From: Sphingopyxis sp.
GTDB taxonomy: Bacteria; Pseudomonadota; Alphaproteobacteria; Sphingomonadales; Sphingomonadaceae
Direction: 5' to 3'
Assembly: GCF_016704835.1 (NCBI RefSeq)
Contig: NZ_JADIZJ010000005.1
Coordinates: forward strand, 186,001 to 250,000
Length of the DNA: 64,000 nucleotides
Numbering within the stretch: the stretch's first letter is position 1; the number at the start of each line of letters is the position of its first letter. The notes under the pieces were generated by a model. The model searched no databases and was not told where the DNA came from. It was given only the letters and a program-made list of their open reading frames with translations. The position numbers and the translations under genes were made by a program. Of the stretch, positions 20,185 to 28,192 are shown in pieces.

Positions 20185-20953
20185 ATGCATCGCAAGATCG
20201 CGCTTGTCGCATCGAACGCGCCCGCCGCCATGGAAGCCGAGGCCGAGCTGCGCCCACTCTATGACTTCGTCGACCTGAACGAGGCCGATTTGCTGATCGC
20301 GCTCGGCGGCGACGGTTTCCTGCTCCACATGCTGCACCAACTGCTCGACCAGCGGCGCAGCATGCCGGTGTTCGGGATGAACCGCGGCACCATCGGCTTT
20401 TTGATGAACGAGTTTCGCGTCGAAGGCCTGGTCGACCGGCTCGCGGCGGCGCGTCCCTTTTTGATCCATCCCTTGAGCGGCGACATCACGACGATCAGCG
20501 GCGAGCGCCATATCCTGCCCGCAATCAACGATTTCACTGCTCCGCGAAACGCGCCAGGCGGCGAAGCTCGAAGTGCTGATCAACGAAAAGACGATGCTCG
20601 AGGAACTGGCGTGCGACGGGGTGCTGGTGTCGACCCCGCGGGATCGACCGCCTATAACCTCAGCGCCAACGGACCGATCTTGCCGCTCAGAATCCGAAAT
20701 GCTGGCGCTGACCCCGATCAGCCCGTTCCGGCCGCGCCGCTGGCGCGGTGCGCTCGTCCCCGAATCGACGAGCATCCGCTTCAACGTCCGCGAGGCAGCG
20801 AAGCGCCCGGTCAGCGCCGTTGCCGACCAGCGCGAGATCCGCGATGTGAAGACCGTTCTGGTCACCACCGACCGCAGTCGGCCGCTGACTTTGCTGTTCG
20901 ATCCTGATCAAGGGCTCGACGAACGCATCGCGATGGAACAATTTATCGTCTGA
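20185..20953 (+). CDS. nadK: NAD kinase (frameshifted)
   Basis: The first 117 residues are in frame: MHRKIALVASNAPAAMEAEA, then LLIALGGDGFLLHMLH with the GGDG motif near residue 47, and MNRGTIGFLMNEF. The rest, including EVLINEKTMLEELACDGVLVSTP, GSTAYNLSANGPILP with the second conserved motif, and ALTPISPF, is spread over other frames. At least three indels lie between 20535 and 20690, one in a run where ACCCCGC should read ACCCCGGC. NAD kinase makes NADP and is essential, so the breaks are probably sequence errors. It follows moaA by 30 bp. Confidence 0.8.
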
Positions 20954-21036
20954 GCAGAGCCTATCCCGCCAAAACCCTCTTGATAAAGTTGACGGCTCGC
21001 GGCAAAGGGGCCGCCTTGCCCGCATCGGCGGGATGT

Positions 21037-21111
21037 TCCTCGGTAGCTCAGCGGTAGAGCAATCGACTGTTAATCGATCGGTCGTAGGTTCGAATCCTAC
21101 CCGGGGAGCCA
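21037..21111 (+). tRNA. tRNA-Asn (GTT)
   Basis: The acceptor TCCTCGG pairs with CCGGGGA, the D-arm contains AGCTCAGCGGTAGAGC, the anticodon GTT is at 21069-21071 within CTGTTAA, and the T-arm is GTAGGTTCGAATCCTAC. CCA is encoded at 21109-21111. All stems fold normally. Confidence 0.93.
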
Positions 21112-21161
21112 TTTCTTTCGTTTAGAGATTTGAAATTGCGGGGCGTTCTGCCCTGCCCCGC

Positions 21162-21311
21162 TCAGATCTCCCACACCCTTTCCCACACCAGCCGAGTAAT
21201 TGACCGCTTCTGGCCGAGCCAATGCCTGCCACTCATCGCGGTCGAAAATAATGTTTTCGTTTCCTCCGATTGCTCGATTCGACTTGCTCCAATAATCGTG
21301 TCACGTTGCAT
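21162..21311 (-). pseudogene. Possible small ORF or gene remnant next to tRNA-Asn
   Basis: A 49-codon open frame on the minus strand starts MQRDTIIGASRIEQ and ends LVWERVWEI, pointing toward the tRNA. It lacks a clear ribosome binding site. Its position just downstream of the tRNA 3' end is where integrase genes of islands often end, so it may be the decayed tail of one. No integrase motif (R-HxxR-Y) is visible. Confidence 0.22.
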
Positions 21312-21338
21312 TCCGTAACAACCGGGGAGGGTCTTGCT

Positions 21339-21530
21339 GTGGCTTCAAAACGGACACCGGAAGATATTGGCAGCATGATCGGCATATTCGTCGGCATGTT
21401 TGTCGCTGGCGTTATTGCGATTGCCGTTGCTTCAGAAGCGGGGACGATCGTGCGCTACCTAATCATGTCGGCGGGGCTGATCGTAGGCTGGTTGATTGGT
21501 CGCCAAATCGGTCGATCGAGAATGCGCTGA
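21339..21530 (+). CDS. Small two-helix membrane protein
   Basis: A 63-residue protein starting with GTG at 21339 behind the strong site GGGGAGG (21324-21330). It has two hydrophobic stretches, IGIFVGMFVAGVIAIAVA at about 12-29 and YLIMSAGLIVGWLIG at about 39-53, and a basic tail RQIGRSRMR. I do not recognise a family. It stands alone between the tRNA and the hipBA region. Confidence 0.55.
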   Translation: MASKRTPEDIGSMIGIFVGMFVAGVIAIAVASEAGTIVRYLIMSAGLIVGWLIGRQIGRSRMR

Positions 21531-22153
21531 CTGAACCGCACGCGTTAGCGCTGTCGCGCCGAGACACGCACTCGCTTGCCGGGATTGACGATAGCACCAT
21601 CCGCTCGTGAATATCGTCCTGGTGGCGGCGGAGGCGATCGAGCACGCGCGCGTGCTCGATTTCGATGAGATCGCTGTTTTCCTGGCGGACCTTGCCTAGC
21701 CACTGATGCATCCGCGGCGTCGTCGACACCCACCGAGGCATTCGGCATCGCTGGCAGCTGTGGCTGACGCGCCAGCTCATTGCCCATTCCGAGCGGGGCG
21801 ACGATATGACACTTGCACGGGTTCGGTTCGCCGCGGAGGGTGTCGGCGTTCGCCATGCGGGCGAAAACCCCTGCTCCCCGCTCCTGACCCGCCTCCATGG
21901 CAAGCTAATCGCGCTTGTTGGCGAGAGGGATCTGGCTCTTGGTGCCAAGATTGTGGCAGCCTGATAGCAGAAGCAGTTTCGCATCGGCCGCCGCGTTTGT
22001 CAGTAGCATCTAACCGACGGTTGTTGACAGAATTGAGCTGATATCCGCCATGGCGTCTCATTCGCGCTCGCGCGCCGCCGGCTCAATGGACAATCGCGAC
22101 CAGGACGGACGATCGGCAGGTCGCCCGGGCGCGGCAATCACTTCCCTGATGGA
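21531..22153. other. Gene-poor stretch, no supported gene
   Basis: All six frames hold only open stretches of biased composition (runs of Arg, Ser, Pro) without recognisable motifs, ribosome sites or coherent codon use. It could be decayed coding sequence of an integrated element next to the tRNA, but nothing identifies one. Confidence 0.4.
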
Positions 22154-22173
22154 AGATCATCAACAGATGATCT
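22154..22173. promoter_or_regulatory. Inverted repeat AGATCAT-N6-ATGATCT
   Basis: Perfect 7-bp arms around CAACAG, 9 bp upstream of the first hipBA operator-like site. The sequence differs from that operator, so it may bind another regulator or form a terminator-like hairpin. Confidence 0.35.
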
Positions 22174-22182
22174 ACAGGTGAC

Positions 22183-22201
22183 GCATATTGCATGGATATG
22201 C
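22183..22201. promoter_or_regulatory. Operator-like palindrome O1 (GCATAT-N7-ATATGC)
   Basis: GCATAT and ATATGC arms with a 7-bp centre. An identical-arm copy lies 81 bp downstream at 22264. The two bracket the likely hipBA promoter, as expected for HipB autoregulation with looping. Confidence 0.6.
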
Positions 22202-22221
22202 ACTACTTAAGGAACAACGGC

Positions 22222-22250
22222 TTGACATAGCCTATGCTTGCCTCCATATG
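22222..22250 (+). promoter_or_regulatory. Sigma-70 type promoter of hipBA
   Basis: TTGACA at 22222-22227 is a perfect -35 box. A 17-bp spacer leads to CATATG at 22245-22250 as a -10 candidate; TATGGT two bases on is an alternative. It sits between the two operator-like palindromes. Confidence 0.5.
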
Positions 22251-22263
22251 GTATACCGATAAA

Positions 22264-22282
22264 GCATATCGCAGTAATATGC
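22264..22282. promoter_or_regulatory. Operator-like palindrome O2 (GCATAT-N7-ATATGC)
   Basis: Second copy of the same arms as at 22183 with a different 7-bp centre (CGCAGTA). It ends 16 bp before the hipB start, so a bound repressor would block transcription. Confidence 0.6.
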
Positions 22283-22298
22283 TCCATGAGTGATACAA

Positions 22299-22640
22299 AT
22301 GCCCGCTTCGAAGAAAAATACTTATGCCCGTTACACATTGGCGGCGCTTGAGCGCCTTGGCCAGTTGGTTGCGGTCGCGCGCAAGGAACAGCGGGTGACC
22401 GCGCAGGACCTTGCCGAGCGGGTCGGCGTGTCGCGCGCGATGATCCAGCGGCTCGAAGCCGGCAATCCGAAAGTCGATATCGGCGTGGCTTTCGAGGCGT
22501 GCACGATCCTTGGCATCCCGCTGCTCGGCGAGGACGATGTGGGCAGCATGACATTGCGAGTCGAAGAAGGGCGCCGGCGACTGTCCCTCCTTCCACGTTA
22601 TGCGCGCCCGCGCACGATAGAGCTCGCCGATGACTTCTGA
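22299..22640 (+). CDS. hipB: HipB-type XRE antitoxin / repressor
   Basis: A 113-residue protein. Residues about 14-70 form an XRE helix-turn-helix: LGQLVAVARKEQRVTAQDLAERVGVSRAMIQRLEAG. HipB proteins neutralise HipA and repress their own operon by binding palindromes upstream; two such palindromes are present here. ATG at 22299 is chosen; a GTG at 22290 would add three residues. The 3' end overlaps hipA by 11 bp, a usual arrangement. Confidence 0.8.
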   Translation: MPASKKNTYARYTLAALERLGQLVAVARKEQRVTAQDLAERVGVSRAMIQRLEAGNPKVDIGVAFEACTILGIPLLGEDDVGSMTLRVEEGRRRLSLLPRYARPRTIELADDF

Positions 22641-23943
22641 TTCCGCACTTCCCCGCGACGCGTTCGTCTGGACCTGGCTGCCCGGGACGAGCGAACCCGT
22701 CGTCGCCGGGCGGCTCGTTCGCATCGGCGACGAAGCGCATTTCGTCTACGGCCGCTCGTACCGCGAACGCGCCGATGCGGTCCCGCTCTATCTGCCCGAG
22801 CTGCCGCTCGGCGGCGAGACACTGCGCCCACCTGCGGGGCATTATATGGCGAGTTCACTGCGCGACGCGGCGCCCGACGCCTGGGGCCGCCGGGTCATTC
22901 TCAACCGGCTGTTCGGCGCACGCGGTGCCGAACTCGATGCGCTCGAGCTCGACGAGTTTGTCTTTCTCCTGCAATCGGGCTCGGACCGCATCGGCGCGCT
23001 CGACTTCCAGGCCTCAGCGCGCGCCTACACTCCGCGCGGGGGCGACGGCGCAAGCCTCGACGCGCTCATCGCTTCGGCCGAGCGGGTCGAGAATAATCTG
23101 CCGCTCTCGCCCGAGCTCGACCAGGCGCTGCATCATGGCAGCTCGATCGGCGGTGCGCGGCCCAAGGCGCTCATTACCGACGGCGACCGCAAATATGTCG
23201 CCAAATTCTCGAGCACGAGCGACACCTATAGCGTCGTCAAAGGCGAATATATCGCGATGCGGCTCGCCGCACACGCCGGGATCGACGTCGCGCCCGTGCG
23301 GCTCACGCATGCGTCGGGCAAGGATGTGCTGCTCGTCGAACGCTTCGACCGGACGCATGGACGGGCCGGCTGGGAGCGCCGCGCGATGGTGTCGGCGCTG
23401 ACGATCCTCGAACTCGACGAGATGCAGGCGCGCTATGCGAGCTACCAGGATCTCGCCGAACAGGTCCGGCTCCGCTTCGCAGCGCCGAACGCGACGCTTC
23501 ACGAACTGTTTGCGCGCCTCATGTTCAACATCCTTGTCGGCAATGTCGACGACCATGCGCGCAACCACGCCGCCTTCTGGGACGGGACATCGCTTCGTCT
23601 CACCCCGGCCTATGATATCTGCCCGCAGGCGCGCGCTGGCGGCGAAGCGAGCCAGGCGATGCTGATCCACGGCCAGGTCCGCGCGAGCCAGATCGCCGCT
23701 TGCCTCGACGCCGCCGGGCACTTCCACCTCGATCGCGCCCGCGCACTCGCGCTGGCGACCGCGCAGCTCGAGACGATCGGGACGAACTGGAAGCCGCTTG
23801 TCGACGAGTCTGGGCTGGGCGAGATCGACACCAAGCTGTTCTGGGGCCGCCAGTTCCTCAACCCGTTCGCTTTCTACGGCCTCGAAGGGGAAGCAGCCGC
23901 GCTCGCCGCGCGCGCCGACGTGATCCGCGCAGCGAACGCCTAG
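22630..23943 (+). CDS. hipA: HipA-type serine/threonine kinase toxin
   Basis: A 437-residue HipA-family kinase. The N-terminal subdomain carries YLPELPLGG and APDAWGRRVI. The P-loop-like segment with the autophosphorylated serine is GSSIGGARPKA near residues 172-182. ATP-binding KYVAKFSS follows. The catalytic motif FNILVGNVDDHARNHAAFWD lies near 298-317 and the DFG-like metal motif LTPAYDICP near 324-332. HipA kinases phosphorylate aminoacyl-tRNA synthetases or tRNA-related targets and slow growth. All key residues are present, so the toxin is probably active. It overlaps hipB. Confidence 0.85.
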   Translation: MTSDSALPRDAFVWTWLPGTSEPVVAGRLVRIGDEAHFVYGRSYRERADAVPLYLPELPLGGETLRPPAGHYMASSLRDAAPDAWGRRVILNRLFGARGAELDALELDEFVFLLQSGSDRIGALDFQASARAYTPRGGDGASLDALIASAERVENNLPLSPELDQALHHGSSIGGARPKALITDGDRKYVAKFSSTSDTYSVVKGEYIAMRLAAHAGIDVAPVRLTHASGKDVLLVERFDRTHGRAGWERRAMVSALTILELDEMQARYASYQDLAEQVRLRFAAPNATLHELFARLMFNILVGNVDDHARNHAAFWDGTSLRLTPAYDICPQARAGGEASQAMLIHGQVRASQIAACLDAAGHFHLDRARALALATAQLETIGTNWKPLVDESGLGEIDTKLFWGRQFLNPFAFYGLEGEAAALAARADVIRAANA

Positions 23944-23995
23944 ACAGGCTGCCGAGGCGACGAACCATCAAATAGACATCGCCCTTCTCCACTCC

Positions 23996-24148
23996 CTAAT
24001 CCTCGGGTTTTACGCGCGTCGTACCGGCAATCGCCACCGGCTCGGCAAACCCGTGCCGCGCGATTGCCGTACTCGCGGTGCCCGCGAGCACCGCTCCGCG
24101 CGGAATTCGGGCGATATTTTCGCTTCTCTCGTTAAATCTTGTCAGCCT
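23996..24148 (-). pseudogene. Decayed 3' fragment of an unidentified gene
   Basis: A minus-strand frame without a start codon reads ARIPRGAVLAGTASTAIARH and then FAEPVAIAGTTRVKPED before a TAG at 23996. Composition and codon use look like real coding sequence, but a stop lies 51 codons upstream and no 5' portion is present. It is probably the truncated tail of a gene lost when hipBA or its carrier inserted. The rest of the 338-bp gap (23944-24281) shows nothing. Confidence 0.35.
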
Positions 24149-24281
24149 CTACCGGTTCGGTGGAAATGGGGAACAGGCTTGCCCACCTGTCATGAACGAA
24201 CCGGCCCGAGGCGCACTTGACCCTTGGTCGTCGCGGCGCCGCTGACAGCACACGCCCAATCCATTCTCCCCTGCCCGTCGG

Positions 24282-25553
24282 TCATGTGACGGCGTCGCGT
24301 GCCTGATGTTCGGGGCGTTTCCAGACGCCCTCATCCATGATCGACACCAGCCGGTCGACGGCATCCCAGACATCGGCATAGCCGACGTAGAGCGGTGTAA
24401 AGCCGAAGCGCACCGTGTCGGGAGCGCGGAAGTCGCCGATCACCCCGGCGGCGATCAGCGCACGCATGATCGGATATCCGTCGGCATGCGCAAACGACAC
24501 CTGGCTGCCGCGCTCGGCCGCCTTGCGCGGCGACGCCAGCGCAAAGCCGTGTCCGGCGCACCTTTGTTCGACCAGCCGGATGAACAGGTCGGTCAGCGCC
24601 ATCGACTTGGTGCGGATCGCGCCCAAGTCGGCCTGCAAATGGATATCGAGCCCGGTTTCGACGAGCGCCATCGACAGGATTGGCTGGGTGCCGATCAGAA
24701 ACTGGCGCAGCCCCGGCTGCGGCCGATAGCCCGGTTCAAAGGCGAAGGGCGCGGCATGGCCCCACCACCCGGTGACGGGCTGCAACGCCTGTCCCTGATG
24801 CCGCTTGGCCGCGAAAAGGTACGCGGGCGAGCCGGGGCCACCGTTCAGATATTTATAGGTGCAGCCGACCGCGAAGTCAGCATTGCAGCCATTGAGATCG
24901 ACCGGCATCGCCCCGGCGCTATGGCACAGATCCCAGATCGCGAGCGCTCCCGCGGCGTGGGCGCGCGCGGTGATCGACGCCATGTCGTGGACATGCCCGC
25001 TCTTGTAGTGGACATGCGTGATCGCGACCGCGACGGTGTTTTCGTCGATCGCGCCCGCTATTTCGTCCTTCTCGCACAATCGCACCGTCACGCGCCCGCC
25101 GGTCGCAGCGGCGACGCCTTCGGCGATATAATTGTTGGTCGGAAAATTGCTGCCCTCGAGGATCAGCACGCTGCGATCGGGCCGCATCGCGGTCGCCGCC
25201 GACAAGATTTTGAACAGATTCTGGCTGGTCGAATCGCAGACGATCACCTCGCCCGCCGCGGCGCCGATCAGCGGCGCCAGCTTGTCGCCCAGCCGCACCG
25301 GCAGCTCGAACCAGCCGGCGCTGTTCCAGCTTGTGATCAGGTCAGTGCCCCATTCTTGGCTCACGACCCCCTGCGCCCGCGCGCTCGCCGCCTTGGGCAT
25401 CGCGCCCAGCGAATTGCCGTCAAGGTAGATCATCCCGCCCGGCAGAACGAACTGGTCGCGCATCGGCGCGAGCACATCGGCGCGGTCCATTGCCTCGCAC
25501 CAGGCGCGGCCGGGATTTTCTGGAATCTCTATCGTCGCGGCATCAAGCGTCAT
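24282..25553 (-). CDS. kynU: Kynureninase
   Basis: A 423-residue PLP enzyme that cleaves L-kynurenine to anthranilate and alanine in tryptophan breakdown. Typical motifs are IYLDGNSLGAMPKA near residue 42, EGSNFPTNNYI near 133, IWDLCHSAGAMPVDL near 207, and the PLP lysine in GCTYKYLNGGPGSP near 231. The C-terminus holds FRAPDTVRFGFTPLY. Length is normal. No other kynurenine gene (kynA, kynB) lies nearby. It is divergent from the acyl-CoA dehydrogenase gene with a 156-bp intergenic promoter region. Confidence 0.9.
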   Translation of the reverse strand: MTLDAATIEIPENPGRAWCEAMDRADVLAPMRDQFVLPGGMIYLDGNSLGAMPKAASARAQGVVSQEWGTDLITSWNSAGWFELPVRLGDKLAPLIGAAAGEVIVCDSTSQNLFKILSAATAMRPDRSVLILEGSNFPTNNYIAEGVAAATGGRVTVRLCEKDEIAGAIDENTVAVAITHVHYKSGHVHDMASITARAHAAGALAIWDLCHSAGAMPVDLNGCNADFAVGCTYKYLNGGPGSPAYLFAAKRHQGQALQPVTGWWGHAAPFAFEPGYRPQPGLRQFLIGTQPILSMALVETGLDIHLQADLGAIRTKSMALTDLFIRLVEQRCAGHGFALASPRKAAERGSQVSFAHADGYPIMRALIAAGVIGDFRAPDTVRFGFTPLYVGYADVWDAVDRLVSIMDEGVWKRPEHQARDAVT

Positions 25554-25709
25554 GGAAACTTATCACCTTTGTCTGGCCTCGTGGACCAGCGGTTGTGCCA
25601 TAACCCGATTGGCCGCCTGGTTGGAAGTCGCGACACACGACCGATTCATCTTGGCGTGCCGCGTGCGGTCGTTCTAAGGTCAGCGGACGATCCGGGAAAG
25701 CGAGTGCCG

Positions 25710-26873
25710 ATGTCTGATGCCCAGCCGCAAAGCTATCCCGAAATCCGCGACGCGGTGCGCCGCTTGTGCGCAGCATTTCCGGGCGAATATTGGCAAAAAC
25801 TGGACCGCGACCGCATCTATCCGACCGAATTTGTCCGCACCCTGACCGACGCCGGGTTTCTGTCGGTGCTGATCCCCGAGGAATTTGGCGGGTCAGGGCT
25901 GGGCTTAGGTGCGGCGACCGCGGTGCTCGAGGAAATCCACCGCTCGGGCTGCAATGGCGGCGCCTGTCACGCGCAGATGTACACGATGGGGACGCTGCTC
26001 AAACATGGGTCGGAGGCGCAGAAGGCGGCCTATCTGCCCGCGATTGCGCGCGGCGACCTGCGGTTGCAGGCGTTCGGGGTGACCGAGCCGACCGCGGGCA
26101 CCGACACCACCCGCATCCGCACCTTTGCCAAGCGGGTCGGCAATGACTATGTCGTCAACGGCCAGAAAATCTGGATCAGCCGCGCCGAACATTCGGACCT
26201 GATGATCCTGCTGTGCCGCACCACCCCGCGCGAGGACTGCGCCAAATCATCCGACGGGATGAGCGTGCTGCTGGTCGACATACGCGAGGCGGTGGGCAAC
26301 GGGCTGACCATCCGCCCTGTTCGCACCATGCTCAACCATGCGACCACCGAGCTGTTCTTCGACGACCTCAAAGTCCCCGCCGCCAATCTGATCGGCGAGG
26401 AAGGCAAGGGTTTCCGCTATATCCTGTCGGGCATGAACGCCGAGCGTATCCTGATCGCGTCCGAATGTATCGGCGACGGGCGCTTCTTCATCGACCGCGC
26501 TTCGGCCTACGCCAAAGAACGCGAGGTGTTCGGGCGGGCGATCGGCGAAAACCAAGGCGTCCAGTTCCCGATCGCGCGCGCCTATGTCCAGCTCGCCGCC
26601 GCCGCCGAGATGGTCGACAAGGCGGCGCGGCTGTTCGACGCCGGGCAGGACGCCGGGACCGAGGCGAATATGGCCAAGATGCTGGCGTCCGAAGCTAGCT
26701 GGTACGCCGCCGACATGTGTGTCCAGACACATGGCGGCTTTGGCTTTGCCGAGGAATATGACATTGAACGCAAATTCCGCGAGACGCGGCTGTATCAGGT
26801 CGCTCCGATCAGCACGAATTTGATCCTGAGCCATGTCGCGACTCACGCGCTTGGCCTGCCAAAGAGTTTTTGA
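25710..26873 (+). CDS. Acyl-CoA dehydrogenase family protein
   Basis: A 387-residue flavoprotein. FAD and substrate signatures are LQAFGVTEPTAGTDTTRI near residue 120, YVVNGQKIWISRAEHSD near 150, and GFAEEYDIERKFRETRLYQVAPIST near 350. The catalytic glutamate of classical enzymes (YEGT motif) is replaced here by YQVAP, so the base, or the reaction, must differ. The gene starts at ATG 25710 and is followed after 10 bp by a MaoC-type dehydratase gene, which suggests a short acyl-CoA or methyl-branched diacid pathway. Confidence 0.85.
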   Translation: MSDAQPQSYPEIRDAVRRLCAAFPGEYWQKLDRDRIYPTEFVRTLTDAGFLSVLIPEEFGGSGLGLGAATAVLEEIHRSGCNGGACHAQMYTMGTLLKHGSEAQKAAYLPAIARGDLRLQAFGVTEPTAGTDTTRIRTFAKRVGNDYVVNGQKIWISRAEHSDLMILLCRTTPREDCAKSSDGMSVLLVDIREAVGNGLTIRPVRTMLNHATTELFFDDLKVPAANLIGEEGKGFRYILSGMNAERILIASECIGDGRFFIDRASAYAKEREVFGRAIGENQGVQFPIARAYVQLAAAAEMVDKAARLFDAGQDAGTEANMAKMLASEASWYAADMCVQTHGGFGFAEEYDIERKFRETRLYQVAPISTNLILSHVATHALGLPKSF

Positions 26874-26883
26874 GGGATCGCAA

Positions 26884-27718
26884 ATGGACGATTATTCGGC
26901 CTGGGTCGGGCGCAGCGAAACGCGGTACGATATCGCGACGGCAGCGCCGCTCGTTGGCCTCGCCGCTTTACTCGATCATGATGCCGCCGCGCCCGCGACC
27001 GTCGCGCCGCTCGGCCATTGGCTCTATTTTCTGCCCGACGCGCGCCAATCGGCGATCGGCGAGGACGGCCACCCGCGCCGAGAAGCCAACGGATTGCTCC
27101 CCCGTCCCTCTCCCCCGCCGGATGTGGGCGGGCGGTCGCGTCGAGTTCCTCGCTCCGATCGCGGTCGGCGCGGCGCTCACTCGCGTCACGACGATCGCGG
27201 CGATTCGCGCCAAGCGCGGCGCCAGCGGCGATCTATTGTTCGTGACATTACAGCACGACATTACCGCGGATGGCATTGCGACGATTCGCGAAGAACAGGA
27301 TCTGGTCTATCGCGCGGCAGTGACCGGATCGACGCCCCCTGCCGAATCCGCACCAGCGCCCGCGCCCGAACCCGCCGAAGCGATCCGGCGCGTCACTGCC
27401 GATCCCGTCCTGCTGTTCCGCTTTTCGGCGCTGACTTTCAACGCCCACCGCATCCATTACGACCGCGACTATGCCCGCGATGTCGAGGGCTATCCCGGGC
27501 TGGTCGTGCACGGCCCGCTGATTGCCACCCTGCTCGTCGATCATGCCCAACGCGAATTGCCTGGCCTGACACCGCGGCAGTTCAGCTTCCGCGCCGAGGC
27601 ACCGATGATCGACGGCGCGCCCTTTGATCTCTGCCTGACGAAACGTGCGGGTGGCGCCCGGCTATCGTCGCGTAACGCGGCGGGAAAAATCACGATGCGC
27701 GCGGAAATCGCGTTCTAG
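26884..27718 (+). CDS. MaoC-type (mesaconyl-CoA hydratase-like) dehydratase, one frameshift
   Basis: An approximately 278-residue protein. The N-terminal half starts MDDYSAWVGRSETRYDIATA and holds LGHWLYFLPDARQS. After a break it reads VPLPRRMWAGGRVEFL, a typical motif of mesaconyl-C4-CoA hydratase / HTD2-type hot-dog proteins, then HRIHYDRDYARDVEGYPGLVVHGPL, with the catalytic Asp/His pattern of MaoC. The break is at the CCCCC run 27099-27103: one extra C restores the frame. It follows the acyl-CoA dehydrogenase by 10 bp. Confidence 0.78.
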
Positions 27719-27790
27719 CGCCAAGTGGAAATTGGTGCGCCCGACTGCCCGCGCCCGCTCCGAGCATCTACTGCCGGCGGGTCGGACTCG

Positions 27791-28192
27791 TCATTGCCGC
27801 CGGGTCCGGCCGACGAAGATCGGCAGCAACGCGGCGATGGCCTGTGCAATCAAGCCGATCAGCCCGGCAGGGGTGGCCAGCCCCGACCATGTTCCGGTCA
27901 ACGTCCGTCCGAACAAAGCAACGCCGACCAGCGTCTCGAACAGTGCCAGCAGCACCAGAAACAACAGTGCCATCGTACCGCGCGCCGAAAGGGTGGGCGG
28001 CACCTGCCAGCGGCAAATTGCCCAGCGGCACGTAAAAAATGCCGCAATCAGCATCAGCGGCACCTCCGCTAGCGTTGCGCCCAGCGCTCCTATCCGTGGC
28101 GCGACGAACAGCACCCGAACAGTGCCAAGGACAAAGCCCAGCGCGAACAGCATCAGGAAATAGACGGTGGCAGCGCTCAGAAGGCGTTTCAT
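27791..28192 (-). CDS. Four-helix membrane protein of unknown function
   Basis: A 133-residue protein with four hydrophobic segments: LSAATVYFLMLFALGFVLGT, GALGATLAEVPLMLIAAFF, TMALLFLVLLALFETLVGVA and ATPAGLIGLIAQAIAALLPIF. The tail is GRTRRQ. I do not recognise a named family. Its start ATG overlaps the stop codon of the upstream M23 peptidase gene by 4 bp, so they are translated together. Confidence 0.6.
   Translation of the reverse strand: MKRLLSAATVYFLMLFALGFVLGTVRVLFVAPRIGALGATLAEVPLMLIAAFFTCRWAICRWQVPPTLSARGTMALLFLVLLALFETLVGVALFGRTLTGTWSGLATPAGLIGLIAQAIAALLPIFVGRTRRQ

Noticed and set aside
21463..22061. Overlapping minus-strand frames next to tRNA-Asn
   Set aside because: None keeps a consistent domain, and none has a start signal. 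A decayed mobile gene is possible but cannot be identified.
24306..25553. Plus-strand open frame antisense to kynureninase
   Set aside because: Its codons mirror the kynU reading frame and the translation has no domain. The real start of the acyl-CoA dehydrogenase is at 25710.
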